DNA from: Haloarcula rubripromontorii
Lineage (GTDB): Archaea > Halobacteriota > Halobacteria > Halobacteriales > Haloarculaceae
Reading direction: 5' to 3'
Assembly: GCF_001280425.1 (NCBI RefSeq)
Contig: NZ_LIUF01000001.1
Span: forward strand, 910,945 to 974,944
DNA length: 64,000 nt
Part shown: positions 44,522 through 52,071 of the stretch, piece after piece
Numbering within the stretch: position 1 is the first letter of the stretch
Layout: every line of letters starts with the position of its first letter
Position numbers and translations under genes: made by a program
Notes under the pieces: generated by a model
Database searches by the model: none
What the model was told of the DNA's origin: nothing
The model's input: the letters and a program-made list of their open reading frames with translations, nothing else

Positions 44522-44695
44522 ATGTCGATGGGAGCGTACGACGACGACGAACACGAACGCCGTGAACGCAAGAACAGCGAGGTCGACCTGTCGGAAGACG
44601 ACGACCGGAGTACATACCACGGGAGTGTCGATTACGACGGCGAGGAGTCGACAGAGGAACTCCTCGACCAGTTCAAGCAGATTAACTCCGACTGA
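44522..44695 (+). CDS. Small acidic haloarchaeal protein (57 aa)
   Basis: Reads MSMGAYDDDEHERRERKNSEVD, then STYHGSVDYDGEESTEELLDQFKQINSD. The pattern resembles a ~57-residue haloarchaeal family (DUF5786, from memory), with a conserved MGAYDxDEHERRE start. It is below the usual length cut-off. The last 14 bp overlap the convergent membrane-protein gene. Function unknown. Confidence 0.75.
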   Translation: MSMGAYDDDEHERRERKNSEVDLSEDDDRSTYHGSVDYDGEESTEELLDQFKQINSD

Positions 44696-45416
44696 CGCCG
44701 GCCGTTCTCGACCGGTAGCGCAATAGTCCGACAGAGACGGCCGTCACGGCTGTGACGGCTATCACGTGGCCGACCAGCGCCGCGAGCAACACCGGCTGGT
44801 CGAGGACGAATGGCACGAGTACGAGCTGGAGAACGCCAAAGCCCCAGATCTCTAAGTCGGCCCGCATGAACACCCGCGCTGTCTCGGGGTCGAACCGGTA
44901 GCGAGCCGACCGCCACAGGCCTGTGACGCTGGCCCACCACCCCGTCCCGATGCGGTAACTCACATCCCAGAGAATGAGCAGCGTCAGGTACACGACCAGT
45001 ACCGGCGGCTCCGACCCGAACAGCCGGTTCAGCAGCGGCATCGAACTGACCTGTGGGTCGAACACGAACAGATGGGTGAGCAATGCGATGTACGCGAGGA
45101 CGGACAACACGACTTCGACGTTCGAGGCGAACAGCAGCGCACGGTAGGTCGGTGGCACGTCGATACGCCGGATGAGCGTGCTGATCCGGAGCATTTCTGC
45201 GCTTCCGATGGTGGCGACGAACACGACGACGGTTCCAGCGATTGCGGCGCTCCAGACCTCGTAGTACCACGACAGGGCGATGATGGCAACCTCGAAGACG
45301 AGGAGCTGAATCGCCATCGCCGCCCACGTCGGGAGCCGAATCCCCGGCAGCGCGCCGATGATGCTCTCGTACACCCACGTTTCCCCGTACTCTGGCCGGG
45401 CGCTGTCGCCGCTCAT
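44682..45416 (-). CDS. Haloarchaeal membrane protein
   Basis: A 244-residue protein with about six hydrophobic helices, including MAIQLLVFEVAIIALSWYYEV, AIAGTVVVFVATIG, VEVVLSVLAYIALLTHLFVF, VLVVYLTLLILWDVSYRIG and FGVLQLVLVPFVLDQPVLLAALVGHVI. The soluble parts are short and contain no catalytic motif. It overlaps the stop of the upstream NAD-binding gene by 4 bp, so it is probably the second gene of that operon. Function unknown. Confidence 0.72.
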   Translation of the reverse strand: MSGDSARPEYGETWVYESIIGALPGIRLPTWAAMAIQLLVFEVAIIALSWYYEVWSAAIAGTVVVFVATIGSAEMLRISTLIRRIDVPPTYRALLFASNVEVVLSVLAYIALLTHLFVFDPQVSSMPLLNRLFGSEPPVLVVYLTLLILWDVSYRIGTGWWASVTGLWRSARYRFDPETARVFMRADLEIWGFGVLQLVLVPFVLDQPVLLAALVGHVIAVTAVTAVSVGLLRYRSRTAGVSRS

Positions 45417-46351
45417 CTGCCCGCACCACCCGTGGCTGCGGCCGCCCGTGCCGCGTCTCGACTCCGCGGCTCGCTGAGCGCCAGCCTGACCGCATCCGCG
45501 AACGATGTCGGGTCAACGGCGAACTGTGCCTGAGCAGCCTCGGTGTCCGCGACCACCGGCGTTTTCAGCCCGTGGATGAGCGGACGGGCGACACTTGATG
45601 GCACGTCGGTCATCAGGGCGACCCAGTACGCTGATAGTTTCGGCGTCAACACCGGTATCGGCACGATTGTCGGCTCACCGCTCCCCATGAGTCGCCCTGT
45701 CTGTTTCAGGATCTCAGCGTAGGTCAGCACCTCGGGGCCGCCGATTTCATAGGTTTCGCCGGCCGTTCCCGGCTTGTCGAGCACGCCGAACAAGTACGAG
45801 ACGACGTCGTCGATAGCGATGGGGTGGCAGTCCGTCCGTACCCAGCGCGGTGTCAGCATCACGGGCAGTCGCGTCGTTAGCTCGCGTATCATCCGGAAGC
45901 TCGCCGAACCCGCGCCGATGATGATGGCCGCCCGGAACGTCGTCAGGTCGTACTCGCCGTCTCGGAGAATGAACTCGACCTCCCGGCGCGACCGGAGGTG
46001 TTTCGACAGCATCTCGTCGTCCTCGCCGAGGCCGCCGAGGTAGACGACCCGGTCGACGCCGGCTTCGTCGGCTGCTCGACGGAAGTTCCGCGCCGCCCGT
46101 CGGTCCCGCTCGGCGTAGTCGCTCCCGGCACGCATCGAATGGACCAGATAGTACGCGACATCGACGCCGTCGAGGCCGGCATCGAAACTGCCCGCGTCGA
46201 GCAGGTCACCTGTCACCACGTCGACGCCGTCGGGTGGAGCGTACTCGCTTGGGTCGCGAACGAGCGCGCGGACGCTGTGACCGGCCGCGAGGAGCGCCGG
46301 GACGAGGTGGTTCCCGACAAACCCCGTCGCACCGGTCACGAGCACATGCAT
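45413..46351 (-). CDS. NAD(P)-binding SDR-type protein (complex I NDUFA9-like)
   Basis: A 312-residue atypical short-chain dehydrogenase. MHVLVTGATGFVGNHLVPALL is the Rossmann dinucleotide motif, ALVRDPSEYAPP the specificity strand, and YLVHSMRAGSDYAERDRRAARNF and VVYLGGLGEDDEMLSKHLRSR match the NDUFA9/YcfA-like extended SDR group. The YxxxK pair is absent as a standard active site, so it may be a binding protein or quinone-related reductase. It overlaps the membrane protein gene downstream. A TATA (TTTTAACC on the minus strand) lies near 46375. Confidence 0.83.
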   Translation of the reverse strand: MHVLVTGATGFVGNHLVPALLAAGHSVRALVRDPSEYAPPDGVDVVTGDLLDAGSFDAGLDGVDVAYYLVHSMRAGSDYAERDRRAARNFRRAADEAGVDRVVYLGGLGEDDEMLSKHLRSRREVEFILRDGEYDLTTFRAAIIIGAGSASFRMIRELTTRLPVMLTPRWVRTDCHPIAIDDVVSYLFGVLDKPGTAGETYEIGGPEVLTYAEILKQTGRLMGSGEPTIVPIPVLTPKLSAYWVALMTDVPSSVARPLIHGLKTPVVADTEAAQAQFAVDPTSFADAVRLALSEPRSRDAARAAAATGGAGR

Positions 46352-46424
46352 ACCCTTCCTGCAGGACGGAACGAGGTTAAAACCGTGGCCTGTTCGGTTG
46401 CCGTCGTGTCAGACTGCCTGCGAT

Positions 46425-47411
46425 TCAGGACTGTCGAACGAGCGGCTCGTACCAGTCGCGGTTGTCTCGATACCAGTCGATGAACTTCGAGACGCCCTCT
46501 CGGATGGTGTGGTCCGGGTCGTAGCCCAGCAGTTCCTCGGCACGGTCGGTCGCGGCGTGGGTGTGTTCGGCGTCGGCGTCGTGGCGTTCCTCGTAGACCA
46601 GCTCGAGGTCCGGGTCGATCTGGTCGCGGATCTCCGTCGCGAGCGTCTTGATCTCGATGTTGTCGGTCGACCCGATGTTCACGGCCTTGCCGTCTGCAGC
46701 GTCTTCGTGTAGCAGCGTCATGTTCGCGTCGATGACGTCCTCGATGTAGGTGAAATCCCGCGTCTGCGTGCCGTCGCCGTAGATGACCGGTGGCTCGCCG
46801 TTGTGACACCGGGAGACGAAATTCGAGATGGCCATGTTCGGGCGCATCCGCGGGCCGTACACGGTGAAATAGCGGAGGGCAACGGCGGGGAGGTCATACA
46901 CCTCGCTGTAGGCGCAAGCGTAGCGCTCGGCCGCGAGCTTCGACGCGCCGTAGGGAGAAACCGGTGTCGTCGGGTGCTCCTCGTCGTAGGGCAGGTACTG
47001 TGGCTTGCCATAGACCGAGGAGGAGGAGGCCATCACGAACCGCTCGATACCCTCGTCGCGACAGGCATCGAGGAGGTTCAGCGTCCCGTCAACGTTGACC
47101 TCGTCGTACTTGCGGGGGTTCTGGACGCTTGGACGGACGCCGGCTTGAGCGGCCTGGTGGTAGACGTAGTCCGCGTCGGCGACGAGCTCTGTCACCAGCT
47201 CCGCGTCGCGGACGTCGCCCTCGATAAACTCGTAGCTCCCGCCGCTGTTCCGGGCGGCTTCCCGTCCCGCTTCGACGTTGTGGTGCTTGATATCAAGATC
47301 ATAAAATGGGTCGCGGTTGTCCAGTACGACGACATCGTGGCTGTCGGCGGCGAACCGCTGTGCTAGGTGACCGCCGATGAACCCGGCACCGCCTGTTACG
47401 AGTATTTGCAT
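46425..47411 (-). CDS. NAD-dependent sugar-nucleotide epimerase/dehydratase
   Basis: A 328-residue extended SDR. MQILVTGGAGFIGGHLAQRF binds NAD, SSSVYGKPQ gives the catalytic Ser/Thr region, and SPYGASKLAAE the YxxxK pair. The C-terminal RMRPNMAISNFVSRC, KAVNIGSTDNIEIKTLA and the substrate-binding RGYVY-like segments fit UDP-glucose 4-epimerase relatives. Haloarchaeal S-layer glycosylation uses such enzymes, but no glycosyltransferase is beside it. A TATA CTTTTATC lies near 47434-47441 on the minus strand. Confidence 0.85.
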   Translation of the reverse strand: MQILVTGGAGFIGGHLAQRFAADSHDVVVLDNRDPFYDLDIKHHNVEAGREAARNSGGSYEFIEGDVRDAELVTELVADADYVYHQAAQAGVRPSVQNPRKYDEVNVDGTLNLLDACRDEGIERFVMASSSSVYGKPQYLPYDEEHPTTPVSPYGASKLAAERYACAYSEVYDLPAVALRYFTVYGPRMRPNMAISNFVSRCHNGEPPVIYGDGTQTRDFTYIEDVIDANMTLLHEDAADGKAVNIGSTDNIEIKTLATEIRDQIDPDLELVYEERHDADAEHTHAATDRAEELLGYDPDHTIREGVSKFIDWYRDNRDWYEPLVRQS

Positions 47412-47520
47412 TACCTTGACGGAACCCATCAGATGATAAAAGTATGTCGAGAGTTAACCGTACTGAACTGTCGAAGGGGCCAGCTACCTTGAAGTATACA
47501 CAGTGCATAAATATGGTTTA

Positions 47521-47724
47521 ATGGCCTCTAGAGCCTGCGACGGGTGCGATACGAGCGTCTCGATAGCTGGCGGCATCGCCAATATCTGGTCGCAGGAGTC
47601 TCGCCCGACCGAGGGCATCGTTCTCGAACTCGGCGACGATACGGAGCATTTCCTCTGTTATGACTGCATTGACCAGTTGCCCGACGACCGGGAAGTAACG
47701 GCGGCGGATGTGGCCGCCCTCTAA
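47521..47724 (+). CDS. Small zinc-ribbon protein (67 aa)
   Basis: Reads MASRACDGCDTSVSIAGG and ends with FLCYDCIDQLPDDREVTAADVAAL. Two CxxC pairs (C6/C9 in ACDGCD and C50-region CYDC) suggest a zinc ribbon. GTG at 47503 is an alternative start, but AAGTATACAC near 47487-47494 is placed correctly for the ATG. The last 4 bp overlap the convergent CPBP protease gene. It resembles short haloarchaeal zinc proteins with unknown partners. Confidence 0.72.
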   Translation: MASRACDGCDTSVSIAGGIANIWSQESRPTEGIVLELGDDTEHFLCYDCIDQLPDDREVTAADVAAL

Positions 47725-48731
47725 CGTCGTCGCGTCTCCCGTTCGAACCTCGGCGTCCACTGCGTCACGCGCTCGTCGATTCTGAGACGGCCGTCGCGCC
47801 AGCGAGCGTACGCCAGTAGCAGGAGGCCCCCGACGACGACGAAGAGCGAGTAGACGACTCCTTCCTCGCCGACCCAGCGAGCGGGACCGACGGTCTCGAC
47901 GGCGAGCAGTTCGGGCGTCTGCTGGGAGTGACCGAGACCGAACACCGCGCTCTGAGTGAAGTTGTACCAGACGTGAAAGCCGATGGGGAGCGCGAGGTCG
48001 CCGGTGAGCACGTACGCGCCGCTCAGGACGAGTCCGGCGAGCAGGTAGTAGCCGTACTGGCTCGGGTGGTCGACCTTGCCCCCGTGCAGGAAGGCGAAGA
48101 CGAGCGAACTCGCGAGTACTGCGACCCCGACCGCCGCCCAGCGCGGGACCGGACCGTCCGCCCCCTCGGCGAGGTTCTTCAACATTGCGCCCCGGAAGAC
48201 GACCTCCTCCCACGCCGACGCGAGGGCGACGTACGTGAAGACGACGACCATCGCCGGCAGAAACGGGAGGTCGCCCGCACCCTCCGCGACGCCGACGACC
48301 GTGGCCCAGCCCGCGCCGACAGCAACGGCGAGCGCGCCGGCGTTGACGACGGTCGCTATCGCGCCGCCGACGGCGAACGACCGCCACCAGCGGCGGTCGA
48401 GTGACAGGCCGTACTCGTCGATGGGTCGACGGTCGAGGAGACGCGCGCTGACGAACACGGTGGCGACGAGGACCGCTCCGATTCCGGCCGCTTCGACCGG
48501 TTCTCGGATGGGATGTGTGAACTGCGCTCGAACGACGGTCTGTAGCGCCGCGAGGGCGAGAAACGACAGCACTGCCGGAAGCACGGCGCGGAGTGGTGCT
48601 CTGAGCCTGCCGTCTGCGCTGTTCCAGACCGGCCAGAGGACACGAGAGACGACCCGCTCGACGACGCTCTGGCTCTCCCGGCCGTCTCGCTGTTTCGGTG
48701 GCATACACTGGCGGTCTGCCGGAGCCGACAT
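47721..48731 (-). CDS. CPBP-family intramembrane metalloprotease (first copy)
   Basis: A 336-residue CAAX protease/bacteriocin-processing (CPBP) membrane protein. SAWEEVVFRGAMLKNLAEG carries the EExxxR motif, VFAFLHGGKVDHPS the second histidine site, and GFHVWYNFTQSAVFGL the H-x-x-x-N/D site. About eight helices. The cytosolic start MSAPADRQC precedes SVVERVVSRVLW. A near paralogue lies at 59.7-60.7 kb: both have a D-EYGLSLDRRWWR-type segment. It is divergent from the winged-helix operon. The substrate is unknown. Confidence 0.85.
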   Translation of the reverse strand: MSAPADRQCMPPKQRDGRESQSVVERVVSRVLWPVWNSADGRLRAPLRAVLPAVLSFLALAALQTVVRAQFTHPIREPVEAAGIGAVLVATVFVSARLLDRRPIDEYGLSLDRRWWRSFAVGGAIATVVNAGALAVAVGAGWATVVGVAEGAGDLPFLPAMVVVFTYVALASAWEEVVFRGAMLKNLAEGADGPVPRWAAVGVAVLASSLVFAFLHGGKVDHPSQYGYYLLAGLVLSGAYVLTGDLALPIGFHVWYNFTQSAVFGLGHSQQTPELLAVETVGPARWVGEEGVVYSLFVVVGGLLLLAYARWRDGRLRIDERVTQWTPRFERETRRR

Positions 48732-48772
48732 GTCCCCGCGGGCACTGCTTCTGAGTCGGAAGCCAGTGGACC

Positions 48773-48781
48773 GTTTTTATT
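48773..48781. promoter_or_regulatory. Shared TATA element between divergent genes
   Basis: TTTTTATTG on the plus strand lies 25-33 nt before the winged-helix start at 48806. Read backwards (CAATAAAAA) it is also placed about 26 nt from a plausible start site upstream of the protease gene, whose ATG is at 48731. The divergent gap is only 74 bp, so one TATA may serve both. Confidence 0.45.
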
Positions 48782-48805
48782 GCGTCCCGTACGCTGGAAG
48801 CGAGC

Positions 48806-49150
48806 ATGGACGCGGTCGGCGACGACGAGTTGCTCGCGCTGCTCGAAGACGAGTACGCGCGGGCCATCATCGCCGAACTCACCACCGGACCGATGTCAGT
48901 CTCCGAACTCTGTACGGCCTGTGAGATGTCCGACCCGACGGCGTACCGCCGCCTTGACCGACTGGAGGACGCCGGCCTCGTCGCCGAACGGCAGGCCGTC
49001 GATCCCGACGGTCACCACTACAAGCGCTACGTCGCGACGGTTGAGGACGTGAGCGTGACGTTTGCCGACGGCACGTACGACGTAACGGTCACGCGGTCCT
49101 CGAAGGACCCGGCGGACCGGTTCACCGACTTATTCGAGGGACTGTCCTGA
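48806..49150 (+). CDS. Winged helix-turn-helix regulator
   Basis: A 114-residue ArsR/helix-turn-helix type protein. DDELLALLEDEYARAIIAELTTGPMSVSELCTACEMSD then TAYRRLDRLEDAGLVAERQ is the winged-helix core; HHYKRYVATVEDVSVTFADGTYDV is a C-terminal strand region found in a haloarchaeal regulator group. The two cysteines (CTAC) lie in the recognition-helix area, so metal or redox sensing is possible. It is the first gene of an operon with two small membrane proteins and is divergent from the protease. Confidence 0.85.
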   Translation: MDAVGDDELLALLEDEYARAIIAELTTGPMSVSELCTACEMSDPTAYRRLDRLEDAGLVAERQAVDPDGHHYKRYVATVEDVSVTFADGTYDVTVTRSSKDPADRFTDLFEGLS

Positions 49151-49151
49151 G

Positions 49152-49481
49152 ATGCTCGCGACGCTACTCCAGTTACGAACGGGCGGAACCGAGCCGGGAA
49201 TCGCGCTAGCCGTCGTCGCGCTCTCGCTCCTCTCGGTCGCGCTCTCGGCCGCCATCGCCGTCGTCCTCGTCCGCGGTTACCGTCGCGGGCCGGGCCGGAC
49301 CGGCATGCTGATGCTTGCCATCGGGCTGCTCCTGCTCACGACCGTGCCGGAACTCCTCCGAATCGCGCTGCCCACGGCCACCGGCGTCGGCGTCGTCGGG
49401 CGGTCGCTCCTCGTGAGCGCCTGCGAACTGCTGGGACTCGGAACGATCCTGTGGACCGTTTACAGGGGTGGGTCGTCGTGA
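49152..49481 (+). CDS. Small membrane protein, DUF7521-type (first of two)
   Basis: A 109-residue protein with three to four helices: GIALAVVALSLLSVALSAAIAVVLVRGYRR, MLMLAIGLLLLTTVPELLRIAL and VSACELLGLGTILWTVY. RGYRRG between helices one and two is shared with the next gene (RGYRRN), so these are paralogues. The ATG follows the regulator stop by 1 bp. From memory, this arrangement of winged-helix gene plus DUF7521 protein recurs in haloarchaea. Confidence 0.75.
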   Translation: MLATLLQLRTGGTEPGIALAVVALSLLSVALSAAIAVVLVRGYRRGPGRTGMLMLAIGLLLLTTVPELLRIALPTATGVGVVGRSLLVSACELLGLGTILWTVYRGGSS

Positions 49482-49771
49482 CGGTGGTCCTCGACTTGCT
49501 CGCACCGGATCTCGTCGCGGAACTCTCGCGGGCCGTGACGGCCGTCGTCGGACTGTTCGTCGCGTCGCTGGCCTACCGCGGCTACCGGCGCAACGACGCA
49601 CCGAAGATGCAGTGGCTCGCCGTCGGCATTGCGTCGCTAACTGCCGGCGTCTACGCCGCCGTCACCGTCACTGACTGGGCGGGCGCGGGAACCGGGATCG
49701 TGTTACTCGTCAGGGGTCTCGTGACCGTTGCAGGGCTCTGTGCCGTGCTGTACGCGCTGCTCGTCGAGTGA
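49478..49771 (+). CDS. Small membrane protein, DUF7521-type (second of two)
   Basis: A 97-residue protein starting with a GTG that overlaps the stop of the previous gene by 4 bp. VTAVVGLFVASLAYRGYRRND, PKMQWLAVGIASLTAGVYAAVTVTD and IVLLVRGLVTVAGLCAVLYALL are three membrane helices. It is a paralogue of the neighbouring protein. The upstream GTG start gives the shorter, better-conserved form; an ATG further upstream would be within the preceding gene. Function unknown; a membrane sensor for the regulator is one guess. Confidence 0.72.
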   Translation: MTVVLDLLAPDLVAELSRAVTAVVGLFVASLAYRGYRRNDAPKMQWLAVGIASLTAGVYAAVTVTDWAGAGTGIVLLVRGLVTVAGLCAVLYALLVE

Positions 49772-49824
49772 GCTTCGATAAGAACAAGTGTCAGATACGG
49801 TCGCCGAGCGACCGGAAATCTGCC

Positions 49825-50019
49825 TTAGTTGCGGACGACGTTCGTCGCGCGGGGGCCCTTGTCGGCCTGTTCGATGTCGAATTCGATCTCCTCGCCTTCT
49901 TCGAGGTCAGGGCCGCCAACGTCTTCCATGTGGAAGAAAACGTCATCGTCCGCGTCCTCAGTCGAGATGAAACCGTAACCGCCTGTGTCGTTGAAGAAAT
50001 CAACCTTACCGTTTGCCAT
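49825..50019 (-). CDS. cspA: Cold-shock protein (CspA family)
   Basis: A 64-residue single cold-shock domain. MANGKVDFFNDTGGYGFISTEDADDD carries RNP1 (GYGFIST) and DVFFHMEDV carries RNP2; the C-terminus PRATNVVRN closes the barrel. It binds single-stranded nucleic acids. Haloarchaeal Csp proteins are acidic, as here. The long frame upstream of the ATG is antisense of the XPD-like gene and ignored. Confidence 0.93.
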   Translation of the reverse strand: MANGKVDFFNDTGGYGFISTEDADDDVFFHMEDVGGPDLEEGEEIEFDIEQADKGPRATNVVRN

Positions 50020-50040
50020 TGCGAATATACGTACAGGGGG

Positions 50041-50052
50041 TATATGTATAAG
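50041..50052 (-). promoter_or_regulatory. TATA box of cspA
   Basis: CTTATACATATA on the minus strand, centred about 28 nt before the start of the cold-shock gene. Confidence 0.55.
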
Positions 50053-50181
50053 AGTTCCGAGAGTATCAGTACCACGACCGTGTGCCTGTGAACACGACTC
50101 ATCCCAGTAATACCGGACGGCTGGCCGACGCCCACCCGACGACAGGAAAGGTTTAGGCCGCCTCGTCCGTTGCTTTCTCGC

Positions 50182-51909
50182 GTGTACCCCGCGCGGATTA
50201 CCGACGAGTTCCCTGCCCCGTCCTACCGGGGCAACCAGAAGCAGGCCCTGGCTGACATCCGTGCGGCCTTCGAGCGCGGCAAGGACGTGGTCCTCGTCCG
50301 CGCGCCGACCGGCAGCGGCAAATCGCTCCTTGCCCGGGCCATCGCCGGGTGTGCCCGGACTGCCGGCGAGGCGGCCCCCGAGCAGGTCGTCGACGCCTAC
50401 TACACGACGCCGCAGGTCTCCCAGCTGGACGACGTGGCCGAAGACGCCCTCTTGGAGGACCTCTGTGTCATCCGCGGGAAGAACAACTACGACTGCATCC
50501 TCCCCGGCGAGACGGACACGCCGGTGAACCAGGCCCCGTGCGTGCGCGAACGGAAGTTCGACTGCCAGGTCAAGCACCGCTGTCCGTACTTCTCGGACCG
50601 CGCCATCGCCTCGAACCGGCGCATCGCCGCGATGACGCTGGCCTATTTCATGCAGACCGCCGGCAGCGACGTGTTCGGGAAACGCGACGTGGTCGTCATC
50701 GACGAGGCCCACGGGCTGGGCGAATGGGCCGAGATGTACGCCACCATCGACCTCTCGCCGGGCACGATTCCCATGTGGACCGACATCGACGTGCCCGACA
50801 TCGACGGCCTGGACGAGGCCGTCGCCTTCACCGAACGGGTCGAACACCTCGCCGAGCGCCGGGTGAAGGAACTACGACAGAAGACGGAACTGACCGGCGA
50901 GGAGGTGGCCGAACGGGACTCGCTGAACACGCTCCGGCAGGATCTCGGGTGGTTCCGCGAGGACTACACCGACACCGAGAGCGCGACGACCTGGGTCGTC
51001 GACCAGGCCGACGGCGAGAACGCCCCGGTGACTATCAAGCCGATGAACCCCGAGCGCTACCTCAAACACACCGTCTGGGACCGGGGCAACCGCTTCGCCC
51101 TGCTGTCGGCGACTATCCTCAACAAGGAGGCGTTCTGCGCGAACGTCGGTCTCGACCCCGAGAACGTCGCGCTCGTGGAGGTCGGCCACACGTTCCCCGT
51201 CGAGAACCGGCCGCTGTACGACGTGGCCCAGGGGAAGATGACCTTCGAGCACCGCGACGACACGCTACCCGACATCGCCCGCACCGTCGTCCGCATCATG
51301 GCCCGCCACCCCGACGAGAAGGGGCTGGTCCACTGCCACTCGTACGCCATTCAGGAGCAACTGAAAGGGCTGCTCGACGACTTCGGCGTCGGCGCGCGCG
51401 TCCGCACCCACGACAAGGAGGGCCGGGACGGGGCGCTCGCGGCGTGGAAGCGCAGCGACAACCCCGACGTGTTCCTCTCGGTGAAAATGGAGGAGGCGCT
51501 GGACCTCGAAGGCGACCTCTGTCGCTGGCAGGTGCTGTGCAAGGCCCCCTATCCCAACACCCGCGACTCCCGCGTCGCCCGACGGCTCGAAGACGACCAG
51601 TGGGGTTGGTACTACCGGACCGCACTGCGGACGGTCATCCAGGCCTGTGGCCGCGTCGTCCGCGCGCCCGACGACTACGGCGCGACGTATCTCGCGGACT
51701 CGTCGCTGCTGGACCTCTTCGAGCGGGCCGACCACGACATGCCCGACTGGTTCCGCGCACAGGTCGACCGCCTCTCACAACCCGACCTGCCGCGGTTCGC
51801 GCCGGACCGGGCGCTGTCGGCGCTCAGCTCGGGCACGAAACGCCGACACGACCGCTCGCGCTCGCGGTCCGGGGACGGAAATCACCCGCTCTCCGACGTG
51901 TGGGACTAA
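50182..51909 (+). CDS. XPD/Rad3-like DNA helicase with Fe-S cluster
   Basis: A 575-residue superfamily 2 helicase. APTGSGKSLL (motif I, about 42-48), VVVIDEAHGLGEW (DEAH, motif II), and C-terminal HCHSYAIQEQL and RVARRLEDDQWGWYYRTALRTVIQACGRVVR (motif VI, shown here as QACGRVVR). Cysteines at 105, 120, 128 and 134 (NNYDCILPG, APCVRERKFDC, RCPYF) match the [4Fe-4S] domain of the XPD/DinG group. It lacks the eukaryotic long C-terminus. I start at the GTG (VYPARITDEF), with TTTAGG 25-31 nt upstream. Confidence 0.88.
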   Translation: MYPARITDEFPAPSYRGNQKQALADIRAAFERGKDVVLVRAPTGSGKSLLARAIAGCARTAGEAAPEQVVDAYYTTPQVSQLDDVAEDALLEDLCVIRGKNNYDCILPGETDTPVNQAPCVRERKFDCQVKHRCPYFSDRAIASNRRIAAMTLAYFMQTAGSDVFGKRDVVVIDEAHGLGEWAEMYATIDLSPGTIPMWTDIDVPDIDGLDEAVAFTERVEHLAERRVKELRQKTELTGEEVAERDSLNTLRQDLGWFREDYTDTESATTWVVDQADGENAPVTIKPMNPERYLKHTVWDRGNRFALLSATILNKEAFCANVGLDPENVALVEVGHTFPVENRPLYDVAQGKMTFEHRDDTLPDIARTVVRIMARHPDEKGLVHCHSYAIQEQLKGLLDDFGVGARVRTHDKEGRDGALAAWKRSDNPDVFLSVKMEEALDLEGDLCRWQVLCKAPYPNTRDSRVARRLEDDQWGWYYRTALRTVIQACGRVVRAPDDYGATYLADSSLLDLFERADHDMPDWFRAQVDRLSQPDLPRFAPDRALSALSSGTKRRHDRSRSRSGDGNHPLSDVWD

Positions 51910-51995
51910 AAGAAGGCGAAGGCTAACCCGTAGACCACCGACGACCCGACCATCAGGACGACCATGATGATGGCGATAATCTGCTGTGTATCCAT
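51906..51995 (-). CDS. Very small single-helix membrane protein (29 aa)
   Basis: Reads MDTQQIIAIIMVVLMVGSSV and VYGLAFAFF, then a stop. One transmembrane helix occupies nearly the whole chain. The stop overlaps the convergent helicase stop region. A similar short-helix gene lies at 27320-27415. Too short for ordinary gene callers but with no competing signal. Confidence 0.6.
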   Translation of the reverse strand: MDTQQIIAIIMVVLMVGSSVVYGLAFAFF

Positions 51996-52071
51996 GCAGA
52001 CTCTTGATTACTCGTCTAATTAGGCGTTACGACCGTAGTCCGGGCTGCTCTTCGTTCCTCGTCGTAGTGGC

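Noticed and set aside
50349-51926. 525-codon frame inside the XPD-like helicase
   Set aside because: Arg/Gly/Pro-rich shadow in another frame on the same strand.
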